Shown here piece after piece: positions 1 through 6,756 of a stretch of DNA of 20,048 bases (the first letter of the stretch is position 1; each line of letters opens with the position of its first letter). Location: positions 1-20,048 of the forward strand of contig DBEG01000081.1 in NCBI GenBank assembly GCA_002293965.1, in the 5' to 3' direction. Origin of the DNA: Actinobacteria bacterium UBA912 (GTDB lineage Bacteria; Actinomycetota; Coriobacteriia; Anaerosomatales; UBA912). A program made the position numbers and the translations under genes. The notes under the pieces were generated by a model that saw nothing but the letters and a program-made list of their open reading frames with translations, was not told the origin of the DNA and made no database searches.

Positions 1-60
1 CAGCTTCGGAAGGGTGCCGCCCTCAATGCCGTGCAGATTGCCGAAGCGCTCTTGCCCTGA
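1..60 (+). CDS. asd: Aspartate-semialdehyde dehydrogenase, C-terminal end (partial)
   Basis: Frame 1 is open from the window edge to a TGA at 58-60 and encodes 19 residues, QLRKGAALNAVQIAEALLP. The segment LRKGAALNAVQIAE is the highly conserved C-terminal helix of bacterial aspartate-semialdehyde dehydrogenase, which reduces aspartyl-phosphate to the semialdehyde in the lysine/threonine/methionine and diaminopimelate pathway. Only this tail is present, so the catalytic Cys and His cannot be checked. The identification rests on a short but distinctive motif. The next gene starts 66 nt downstream and is functionally unrelated. Confidence 0.8.
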   Translation, partial: QLRKGAALNAVQIAEALLP

Positions 61-63
61 ATC

Positions 64-92
64 TTGCTGCCAGCACGGCATCTGGTGATAAC
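64..92 (+). promoter_or_regulatory. Possible sigma-70-type promoter for the response regulator gene
   Basis: TTGCTG at 64-69 and GATAAC at 87-92 are separated by 17 nt, a reasonable -35/-10 arrangement in the gap between asd and the response regulator. The -10 matches the consensus only moderately. The GGAGG at 112-116 sits 10 nt before the ATG at 127 and is a good ribosome-binding site. The promoter call comes from inspection alone. Confidence 0.3.
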
Positions 93-126
93 ATCTCTTT
101 AGAGGCGACGTGGAGGTGCAGCCGAG

Positions 127-807
127 ATGGGCGATGCAAAGGTACTTTTGGTCGAGGACGACTACACGATAGCTGGCTCTGTAGAGCTTGAGCTGAGCCA
201 TCAGGGATACTCGGTGGTAAAGGTCTCCGACGGACATGCGGCACTGACAGCCGTCGAAAATGAATCCCCCGACATCGTCATCTTGGACCTCATGATCCCC
301 GGTATCGGCGGACTCGAAGTAGCCAGCAAGATACGTGAGAGCGGCAACGAGGTTCCTATACTAATGCTCACTGCACTTTCGGAAGCCAGCGATCTGGTCA
401 CCGGCTTCGATGCTGGAGCAGATGACTATCTTCGAAAGCCGTTCGAGATGAGCGAGCTCCTCTCTAGGGTTCGAGCATTGCTGAAGCGCTCAGAGCACGT
501 CCGCGGATCATCCTTGTTGGAGGCTTCAGGTGTGGCCATGGATCCCGATTCTAGGCGGGCCACGGTGCACGGAGAGCCCCTAGACCTCACCGCGAAAGAG
601 TACGATCTGCTCAGTTATCTAGTCGCAAACGCCGGCAGGGTGATCTCGAGGGACGAGATCATCTCGTCGGTATGGGGTGGACAGCAGGCGATGGACAGCA
701 ACGTGATCGAGGTGTTCGTCTGCCACCTACGCAACAAGATCGGGGACCACAACAACACGATCATCCAGACTATCCGGGGTGTCGGTTACTTCTTCGCAAA
801 AGGGTAA
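127..807 (+). CDS. OmpR/PhoB-family response regulator
   Basis: The 226-residue protein has a receiver domain (about 4-118) followed by a winged-helix DNA-binding domain (about 130-224). Receiver landmarks are visible: acidic pair E10-D11-D12, phospho-acceptor D54 in VILDLMIP, T82 in MLTA and K104 in LRKPF. The C-terminal half carries the family pattern LTAKEYDLLSYL, then VISRDEIISSVWG and RNKIG...IRGVGYFF, which are the recognition helix and wing. It should be phosphorylated by the kinase encoded immediately downstream and act as a transcription factor. The ATG has a GGAGG ribosome-binding site 10 nt upstream. The gene ends 4 nt before the preferred kinase start, so the two are co-transcribed. 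Its regulon cannot be read from the sequence; the closest candidate targets are itself and queT. Confidence 0.93.
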   Translation: MGDAKVLLVEDDYTIAGSVELELSHQGYSVVKVSDGHAALTAVENESPDIVILDLMIPGIGGLEVASKIRESGNEVPILMLTALSEASDLVTGFDAGADDYLRKPFEMSELLSRVRALLKRSEHVRGSSLLEASGVAMDPDSRRATVHGEPLDLTAKEYDLLSYLVANAGRVISRDEIISSVWGGQQAMDSNVIEVFVCHLRNKIGDHNNTIIQTIRGVGYFFAKG

Positions 808-811
808 GGGC

Positions 812-2275
812 GTGCACCGCCTCACACTGAGGATACGTCTGCTGGCGGTCTCCGTGCTGTTCTCGGTCCTTACGCTGGGCGGGATCCTGCTACTGACCTA
901 CACGATCGTCTATGACGGAATGACCCGGGTAGCCGAGTCCGGTTTCCGACAAGTGACTCATAGTCTGTCGGGCACAGTCGAGTTGCAGCTCCGTCTATTC
1001 GCCGAGGAGACATCCGGACTCGACCCCCAAGACGGGGCACATGTCGAGTTGGCTTCATACCTGGAGCGGGCACGAATAGGCGACGCTTTGCCAGAAGTTC
1101 GGATTGCCCTCTATGACCAGAACCTGGATCTGGTGTGGGAGAACCTGGAAACCCGGATCGAAGGGCTCCAACAGTCCCGTGCATCAGCTGCGACGGGCAG
1201 CTCGATCGATTTCATCACCATCGCCGAAGAAGCGCCGTTGCGCGGGCTTTTGTCGCAAGCGATCCTACCGGTCTACGTTGCTCACGTTCCAATCGAGATG
1301 CCGGACGGTTCTCAGGGAATCCTTGATATCGTCTCGTACTCGACTCGCGAGGAGCAGGTAATCGATGCAATCAGACCGCCGATGTCGGTCTTGGCACTAG
1401 TGTCGATCATCACCATGATCCTGATAATGCAGTACAGCATGGCGTGGGTGTTGCGACTGGTCAAGAATTTACGCCTTGCTGCCGACGCTATCGATACCGG
1501 TAGGCTGGACGTACGCCTTCCCGAAGGGGGCGATCACGAGGTAGCCGCACTCGCTCGCTCCTTGAACTCGCTGATAGACCGGCTGCAAAGGAAAGCAGAG
1601 GCCCAGTCGCGTTTCATCGCAGACGCCTCGCATGAACTCGCGACTCCTGTTGCCGGGATCAGGGGCTACACCAACATCCTCAGGGAGTGGGGGCACAGTG
1701 ACCCTGAGGTGCAAGCCGAAGCGATAGCGGCCATCGACAGGGAGTCCGGCAGGATGGCTCGCCTGTCCAAGGATTTGCTCGCACTCGTGCGCGATGAGAG
1801 GACCCTGCACCTTAGCAACGTGCGCTTCGACCTGAACGCCAGATGTCGGGAGATCCTGGCCGCTGCAGCGACCAGATATATGTCCAAAGGACTGGAGTTC
1901 GTCGGTCCCGACGAAGGTCGGTTGATGATGGTAGGCGATCCTGATCGTATCGAAGACGCCATCTCCATCCTGCTCGACAACGCTGGTAAGTACACCCAGG
2001 TGGGCTCGGTGAGCGTGCAGACACGGTACAAGCGTGGGACCGTAGTAGTCGAGGTGGCGGACACCGGCATCGGAATATCAGAAGAGGATATCCCGAGCAT
2101 ATTCGAACGATTCTACCGAACCGATATCTCGCGTTCTCAGGGATCGGGCGGCTTTGGCCTGGGTCTTCCTATCGCAAAGACCATCATCGATGGAGTGGGC
2201 GGAACGATCGAGGTCAAGAGTACGCTAGGCAAAGGGAGCGTCTTTACGCTCAGACTACCTCGTGGTCGGGTATGA
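812..2275 (+). CDS. Membrane sensor histidine kinase (HAMP-HisKA-HATPase)
   Basis: The protein has about 487 residues from the GTG at 812. An in-frame GTG at 779, overlapping the regulator gene by 29 nt, is possible, but 812 lies behind AAAAGGG and leaves a normal cytoplasmic N-terminus before the first membrane helix (about 7-30). An extracytoplasmic region of about 160 residues follows, then a second helix (about 191-215) and a HAMP linker. The HisKA helix carries DASHELATPV with phospho-acceptor H274; the usual SHELRTP has Ala for Arg here. The ATPase domain shows the N box LLDNAGKY (N390), the G1 motif DTGIGI, the F-box IFERFYR and the G2 motif GFGLGLPIA. All parts of a working kinase are present. 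The stimulus is unknown because the sensor region matches no domain I recognise. It pairs with the regulator just upstream. Confidence 0.92.
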   Translation: MHRLTLRIRLLAVSVLFSVLTLGGILLLTYTIVYDGMTRVAESGFRQVTHSLSGTVELQLRLFAEETSGLDPQDGAHVELASYLERARIGDALPEVRIALYDQNLDLVWENLETRIEGLQQSRASAATGSSIDFITIAEEAPLRGLLSQAILPVYVAHVPIEMPDGSQGILDIVSYSTREEQVIDAIRPPMSVLALVSIITMILIMQYSMAWVLRLVKNLRLAADAIDTGRLDVRLPEGGDHEVAALARSLNSLIDRLQRKAEAQSRFIADASHELATPVAGIRGYTNILREWGHSDPEVQAEAIAAIDRESGRMARLSKDLLALVRDERTLHLSNVRFDLNARCREILAAAATRYMSKGLEFVGPDEGRLMMVGDPDRIEDAISILLDNAGKYTQVGSVSVQTRYKRGTVVVEVADTGIGISEEDIPSIFERFYRTDISRSQGSGGFGLGLPIAKTIIDGVGGTIEVKSTLGKGSVFTLRLPRGRV

Positions 2276-2347
2276 TGAGGCACCCAGACCCTGACATGCA
2301 TCGGTTCTCCGAGACAACTTCGACAACCTGAAGAAAGGCTGCCCCCA
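2276..2347 (+). promoter_or_regulatory. Leader of the QueT-family gene; possible promoter and structured 5' UTR
   Basis: TATGAT at 2271-2276, overlapping the kinase stop, resembles a -10 box but has no good -35. Downstream, TCGG (2301-2304) can pair with CCGA (2309-2312) around the loop TTCT (2305-2308). That loop is complementary to AGAA at 2332-2335, directly before the ribosome-binding AAAGG at 2334-2338, so an H-type pseudoknot touching the Shine-Dalgarno is conceivable. An alternative hairpin pairs CTTC (2318-2321) with GAAG (2330-2333). Genes of the QueT family are frequently preceded by preQ1 riboswitches, but I could not match this leader to the preQ1-I or preQ1-II consensus by eye. 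The stems are short, so the structure is only a hypothesis. Confidence 0.3.
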
Positions 2348-2899
2348 TTGTTACGTTCCCGATTCATGGCCCAAGCAGCGCTCATCGCAGCATTGTATGC
2401 AGTACTGACAATCGCCGTCCTCAACCTGCCCATGTATCTTGGCTGGGGACTCGTTCAGTTCAGACTCAGTGAGGCGCTGACGGTGCTCGCGCTGTTCACC
2501 CCTGCGGCCATCCCTGGCTTGACCATTGGAACCGCTATAGCCAATGCCTATCTCATCACCCAGGCAGGACCCATCGCCCTTTTGGACGTAGGATTCGGGT
2601 CCCTAGCCACGTTGTTGGGGGCTATCTGGGTCTGGAAGATGCGCAAGAGGCCACTATTGGCTATGCTAGGACCGGTGATCAGTAACGCACTGATAGTGCC
2701 GGCCTATTTGCCGATACTCTTGGCCGGAATGGGACTTTACACAGTTCCGGTGCTCGGGCTGGATCTGGAAGGGAACTGGTTGGGGATGTATCTACTGGGT
2801 GTCGCCTCGGTGGGGATCGGGCAGGTAGCAGTGGTATATGGCCTGGGTTGGCCCCTCTACTCGACATTGAAACGCACCGGTTCGATCGACCAGGGATGA
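2348..2899 (+). CDS. queT: QueT-family queuosine-precursor (preQ1) ECF transporter substrate-binding component
   Basis: This 183-residue hydrophobic protein has about six predicted membrane segments. It shows the QueT/COG4708 pattern: an N-terminal AQAALIAALYAVLT helix, then VQFRLSEALTVLALFTP, AIPGLTIGTAIANA, a GFGSLATLLGA segment and SNALIVPAYLP. Members of this family act as S components of energy-coupling-factor transporters that bring in queuine or preQ1 for tRNA queuosine modification. The ECF ATPases and T component are not in the window and are usually encoded elsewhere and shared. The TTG at 2348 is preferred because AAAGG lies 9 nt upstream; an in-frame ATG at 2366 is the alternative. 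The stop is 6 nt before the next gene, which suggests one transcript with the hydrogenase-like protein. The substrate is inferred from the family. Confidence 0.85.
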   Translation: MLRSRFMAQAALIAALYAVLTIAVLNLPMYLGWGLVQFRLSEALTVLALFTPAAIPGLTIGTAIANAYLITQAGPIALLDVGFGSLATLLGAIWVWKMRKRPLLAMLGPVISNALIVPAYLPILLAGMGLYTVPVLGLDLEGNWLGMYLLGVASVGIGQVAVVYGLGWPLYSTLKRTGSIDQG

Positions 2900-2905
2900 G
2901 CGGCG

Positions 2906-4762
2906 GTGAGATCAGCTAGAGCAGAAACCTGGATGTCCGGGTGCGTTGATGCCGAGCCTGAGATCGAGGTGGGTGATCAGCATTCCCGGGCCCCGACGGA
3001 CCTCCTCTTCGGCGCGACTAGTGGTAGTTGTGAGTACTGCTTCGGTTGCGTGAGGGTCTGCCCTGCCAGCGCGATCAGTATCGCAGAGAACCGAACCCGC
3101 GTCGTCGAAGAGCGCTGCGTGAAGTGCGGGAGATGCGTCCAGGAGTGCTCTCGGGGCGGGGTCACTGTCAGAGACGACCTGCCGAAGGTGCGCGATCTTC
3201 TCGGCAGTGAGCGCAAGGTCGTGATGGTGTTGGCCACGGAGTATCTAGCGGCGTTACACCCGCGTTCGGCATTCGAGGTCGAGCAGGCATTGCTGAACCT
3301 TGGGCTCTACAGCGTTGAGAGCACTTTGCTTGGTGAGGAGTTGGTCGCTGCGGAGTATGAGAAGACCCACTCGCGGCAAACGGGGGCTTTTCTTCTGAGA
3401 TCGACGTGCCCGGTGGCGGTCGATTGGATCCGCAAGTTCCATCCTGCCATGAGTAAGGCATTGGCTCCTATACTTCCACCGTACATTGCGCAGGCCCACC
3501 TGGTCAGATCGATGTACGAAGAAGACCTGGCGGTCGTCTACGCCTCGCCATGCTACGCGCGGAAAGACGATATCTTCGACCCGGCGTTCGGGGGCGTCGT
3601 CGACGTGGCGATCGACTTCACCGAACTGGAGTGTTTGTTGGCGGAGAAATCCTCCCTAATGCCGAGTACGCCGAATGGGGCTTCGCAAGAACGAAGGCCG
3701 ATGCCGGTCAAAGAGATCTCGCTGACGGATGGGTTCCCAAGGAAGACCTTGCAGGAGCACTGCCGCATGGACGAGAACGTCGTGACCGTCCGGGGCCTTG
3801 GTGAGCTGGACGCCTTACTGTCAGCGATGGGAAGAGGGGAGACTGCCCCAGCAATCGTCGACATGCTGAACTGTGAGAGTTGCATCGACGGACCTGCCGT
3901 GAATCCTCGACTGTCAGCCTTTGCGAAGCGCAATCTCATCGCTACAGAACGCGAGAAGGCCAGTGCTCCTGGTTTGAGCACGCGTGAGATCCTGAAGCAT
4001 CTACCCCCGGTGGATCTGCGCAGATCCTTCATGCCGATCCCGGTCTTCGAGCGAGTGTTGTCGCCTGCGCAGATCGAGGAAGAGCTGAGAAGAGGGGGAT
4101 TCGCTTCGATCGAAGAGGTGATCGATTGCGGGGCCTGCGGCTTCACCAAGTGCGCAGATCATGCTGCTGCGGTCATCCGCTCGCATTCGAAGTGGGATAG
4201 GTGTCTGCCTCAGGAGAAGACCCGACAAGCCGAATCCATCGAGAGACTACAGCGGGACTCGTTGATCGACAGGCCCACCGGTCTGTGGAACAAGGGGGCA
4301 TTCGACGCTCGTCTGGCCGAAGAGGTTACGCGAGCACTGCGTTACAGAACGACACTTTCGTTGCTGTCGATCGAGATCGATGACTTCGAGTTACTCGGCG
4401 ATGCAGAGGAACTTCCGGCTGTCGAGTCGGTGCTCAAGACCTGCGCCGACGCACTCGGCGGTCAGGTCAGGCAATCCGACTATCTTGCAAGACGCGCTGG
4501 AGGCGAGTTCGTGATCATCCTCCCTTCGACAGGCAAGACTGCAGCTTTTGCGGTCGCCGAGAAACTCAGAACCTCGATTGCGGCCGCGTTCCAAGATCCT
4601 CAGGGAGGGGCGCCTGGGGAGCGTCCGGTCACCATCTGCGTGGGCGTCGCGGGGTTGTCCGGAAACACAAACCAAGTCGACGACCTGCTCACAGCGGCCA
4701 AAGGTGCCCTGCTCGATGCAAAGCGATCCGGAAAAGATCGGGTCAAGCTGGCCCCAGGATAG
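2906..4762 (+). CDS. [FeFe]-hydrogenase-like sensory protein fused to a degenerate GGDEF domain
   Basis: The 618-residue protein has four parts. A ferredoxin-type domain carries two 4Fe-4S motifs (C42/C45/C48/C52 and C71/C74/C77/C81). A divergent [FeFe]-hydrogenase large-subunit domain (about 100-350) has STCP (C168), SPCYARK (C216) and LNCESCIDGP (C323, C326) at the places of the three H-cluster loops. A four-cysteine Fe-S domain follows (C408, C411, C416, C433; CGACGFTKC). A GGDEF-like domain closes the protein (about 453-616). The H-domain resembles the short sensory (group D-like) hydrogenases and lacks the paired Cys of catalytic enzymes. The GGDEF signature is AGGEF (531-535) and other nucleotide-binding positions are changed, but the inhibitory-site RQSD (522-525) lies exactly five residues upstream. 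It may sense H2 or redox state, perhaps with c-di-GMP binding; cyclase activity is doubtful. The GTG start follows AGGG by 10 nt. It sits between queT and a selenoprotein gene. Confidence 0.85.
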   Translation: MRSARAETWMSGCVDAEPEIEVGDQHSRAPTDLLFGATSGSCEYCFGCVRVCPASAISIAENRTRVVEERCVKCGRCVQECSRGGVTVRDDLPKVRDLLGSERKVVMVLATEYLAALHPRSAFEVEQALLNLGLYSVESTLLGEELVAAEYEKTHSRQTGAFLLRSTCPVAVDWIRKFHPAMSKALAPILPPYIAQAHLVRSMYEEDLAVVYASPCYARKDDIFDPAFGGVVDVAIDFTELECLLAEKSSLMPSTPNGASQERRPMPVKEISLTDGFPRKTLQEHCRMDENVVTVRGLGELDALLSAMGRGETAPAIVDMLNCESCIDGPAVNPRLSAFAKRNLIATEREKASAPGLSTREILKHLPPVDLRRSFMPIPVFERVLSPAQIEEELRRGGFASIEEVIDCGACGFTKCADHAAAVIRSHSKWDRCLPQEKTRQAESIERLQRDSLIDRPTGLWNKGAFDARLAEEVTRALRYRTTLSLLSIEIDDFELLGDAEELPAVESVLKTCADALGGQVRQSDYLARRAGGEFVIILPSTGKTAAFAVAEKLRTSIAAAFQDPQGGAPGERPVTICVGVAGLSGNTNQVDDLLTAAKGALLDAKRSGKDRVKLAPG

Positions 4763-4780
4763 GATCGGTGGAGTGTGACT

Positions 4781-5422
4781 ATGAAGCCTCGTCTGCTGGT
4801 CTTCTTCGATTACACCTGACCGTTCTGTTTCGTCGACCGGTTCCGGTTCGACAGGCTGAAGCGCGAATTCGACCTCGATATGGTGCGATGCCCTTTCGAA
4901 CTGCGTCCAGAGATGCCCTCAGAGGGATACCCTCCCGGGACTGTCGAAGCGAGTTTCGAACACTCCCAGCGAGTGGTTGAGTACTTGCTGCGGCAAGCCG
5001 CCGAAGAGGGTGCGAAGATGGTGATTCCCGGATTCATCCCGAACACGCACCTGGCCATGTCTCTAGCTGAGATCGGCAGAGATGGCGGGGAGGATCTCCA
5101 GGCGGGGCTGCACGCCGCCATCTTCTCGGCGTATTTCGAGCATGTGCTGGATATCGGCCGCCGAGAGGTGCTCCTCGACATAGGAGAGCGCCACGGACTC
5201 CTGGCACGCGCGATTGAGAAGGCATGGGACGACGGCGAATACGATGCCAGGCTGAGCCGATTCCGGAGGTTTGCGTTAGACTTGGGGGTCGATTCGACGC
5301 CGGCGGCCGTGATCTGTAATGAGCTGCTGCTCGGCGTCCGCCCTTACCGGATTCTGAAAGAGGCCGTCGAGCGCTGCCTGACCCGCCCGGGATCGCCGAG
5401 CGATGATCACCCGGATGCCTGA
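4781..5422 (+). CDS. DsbA/FrnE-family thiol oxidoreductase, selenoprotein (UGA-encoded Sec13)
   Basis: Translation from the ATG at 4781 gives MKPRLLVFFDYT, a TGA at 4817-4819, then PFCFVDRFRF and 190 further residues in the same frame. DsbA-family proteins start with a strand followed by a D-Y/F-x-C-P-F-C active site. Here the first Cys is replaced by the TGA, giving U13-P-F-C16. Downstream family features are intact: PFELRPEMPSEG (about 38-49), a long helical insert, and the cis-proline segment DSTPAAVI (P174). The full length of 213 fits the family; starting at the internal ATG at 4880 would remove the active site. GGTGGAG lies 7 nt before the start, and the previous gene ends 18 nt upstream. 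No signal peptide is visible, so it is probably cytoplasmic, like FrnE-type proteins. A nonsense mutation is the alternative, but the stop falls on the catalytic residue and a SECIS-like hairpin follows. selA, selB, selC and selD are not in the window. Confidence 0.87.
4820..4855 (+). promoter_or_regulatory. Putative bacterial SECIS element
   Basis: Just after the TGA at 4817-4819, GTCGACC (4832-4838) pairs with GGTTCGAC (4845-4852). This gives seven base pairs interrupted by one bulged U (4847) and an apical loop GGUUCC (4839-4844). Nineteen nucleotides separate the UGA from the loop. Bacterial SECIS elements lie inside the coding region directly behind the UGA, typically with a small GU-containing loop and a bulged U in the upper stem; E. 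coli fdhF has 18 nt to its loop. The bulge lies on the 3' side here, whereas it is on the 5' side in fdhF. The hairpin was folded by eye. Confidence 0.7.
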
Positions 5423-5447
5423 CTACATCCGCGCTAGGCGGTATCAT
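5419..5447 (+). promoter_or_regulatory. Candidate promoter for the glycosyltransferase-to-LytT gene cluster
   Basis: CTGACT (5419-5424) and TATCAT (5442-5447) are spaced by 17 nt and match the -35 and -10 consensus at four and five of six positions. They overlap the end of the selenoprotein gene and stand in the only sizeable gap (90 nt) before the run of five closely packed + strand genes. No clear terminator precedes them, so read-through from upstream is also possible. Confidence 0.4.
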
Positions 5448-5512
5448 GGCATGAGAAGTTCCATCGATCAGCTGACAAGAACATGAACCATCCCGACGAA
5501 CCAGGAGTGCCT

Positions 5513-6754
5513 GTGGAACCCTGCGTGATAATACCGACGTTCTGGACCCGCCGAAGGGCGCGGATGTCTGAGAATCCGCTGACAGTTTACGATCACCCCA
5601 CTCCCATCGACTCCGACGGAACCTTGCCTGATTGTTTGCGATCACTAGAGGGAGTCGAAGGTCTCGGCCGAGTGGTTCTCATCGTCGCCGCAACCGATCC
5701 CGGCATCGAGCATGCTGCCGAGGACAAAGTAAGGCAGATCCTGGAGGACTTCCCCTCGATCGACGCGCTTGTCTTCGGCCCTGCGGAACTCGGGTCGCTA
5801 CATCGCCGTCTCGAGCAGATCGAATTCGCCGACATGATCGATGGCGTGAGCCTGATGGGCTACGGCGCGGTTCGCAATGTGGGCCTGATGGCGGCTGCAG
5901 TCCTGGGCTGCGAGAGTGTCGTTTTCCTCGATGACGACCAGATCATCACAGACTCGAGCTTCCTGAAAATCGCGATGGAAGGGTTGGGCGACAGAATGCC
6001 CGACGGCAAGCCTGTGCTCGCCAAGTCCGGGTATTACACCGACGCCGAAGGACGGTATCAGCGCCACACTCCGCCACACTGGTCGGACATCTTCTGGCGC
6101 CAGGAAGATGCCGTGAATCAGGCTCTTGCGAAGGTCGACGCGCCGCCCAGGATACAGCCAAGCTCGATGGCTTTCGGTGGCTGCCTGGCACTACACAAGG
6201 ACATGTTCTGTAATGTCAGCTTCGATCCTTGGGTGATGCGTGGGGAAGATATCGACTACGTGATCAACGCCAGGATGCATGGCGGCGATGTCTTCCTTGA
6301 TGGAGAGTGGCACGTCATCCATCAACCCCCTCAGCCGGCGAATCCGGCGGTCCACTTCCGTCAAGACGTCTATCGCTTCATCTACGAGCATCGCAAGTTG
6401 GAGTTCGCGAAGTCCCAAGTCGATCTTCGGCAGGTGACGCCTGAGTCGATGATGCCGTATCCGGGGCCATTCCTGGATTCTTTCGTTCCACTTCGGGCGA
6501 TGGCAACAGCCGTTTTGCGCGGCCTGTCACAGCGAGGCGGCGGTCAGTACCTCAAAGTCGCCAGAGTGGCACTGAAGGATGCGGAGCGTTACTCGCTGGA
6601 GCATTGTCAGCACTACTTCGACTTCCAGCGACGCTGGCCCATGCTCATGGACAGGATTTGGGATGATATCGCCCTTAGGCCGCTCTTCACAGGTGAGCGT
6701 CAGATCGACCGCACTGCGATAACAGGACGCTTCCCGATCATCCGGAGCGACTGA
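5513..6754 (+). CDS. GT-A fold glycosyltransferase
   Basis: The 413-residue protein opens with VEPCVIIPTFWTRRR, the first strand of a nucleotide-sugar-binding fold. It carries an acidic metal/nucleotide motif FLDDDQI (D140-D142) after VLGCESVV, and MRGEDIDY (about 242-249), which resembles the acceptor/catalytic ED motif of family-2-like glycosyltransferases. SMAFGGCLALHKDMF fits the loop before the acceptor site. There is no signal peptide or membrane helix, so it should act in the cytoplasm; donor and acceptor are not evident. The GTG at 5513 is chosen because AGGAG lies 5 nt upstream and it places the strand directly at the N-terminus. An in-frame ATG at 5483 has a poor ribosome-binding site. 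The stop is 2 nt before the next start. The C-terminal 150 residues are helical and unassigned. Confidence 0.75.
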   Translation: MEPCVIIPTFWTRRRARMSENPLTVYDHPTPIDSDGTLPDCLRSLEGVEGLGRVVLIVAATDPGIEHAAEDKVRQILEDFPSIDALVFGPAELGSLHRRLEQIEFADMIDGVSLMGYGAVRNVGLMAAAVLGCESVVFLDDDQIITDSSFLKIAMEGLGDRMPDGKPVLAKSGYYTDAEGRYQRHTPPHWSDIFWRQEDAVNQALAKVDAPPRIQPSSMAFGGCLALHKDMFCNVSFDPWVMRGEDIDYVINARMHGGDVFLDGEWHVIHQPPQPANPAVHFRQDVYRFIYEHRKLEFAKSQVDLRQVTPESMMPYPGPFLDSFVPLRAMATAVLRGLSQRGGGQYLKVARVALKDAERYSLEHCQHYFDFQRRWPMLMDRIWDDIALRPLFTGERQIDRTAITGRFPIIRSD

Positions 6755-6756
6755 AC

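Noticed and set aside
4781..5422. Reading the DsbA-like gene as a pseudogene or as a 180-residue protein starting at 4880
   Set aside because: The only stop falls on the catalytic Cys codon, the frame is otherwise intact, a ribosome-binding site precedes 4781 and a SECIS-like hairpin follows. The shorter form would lack the active site.
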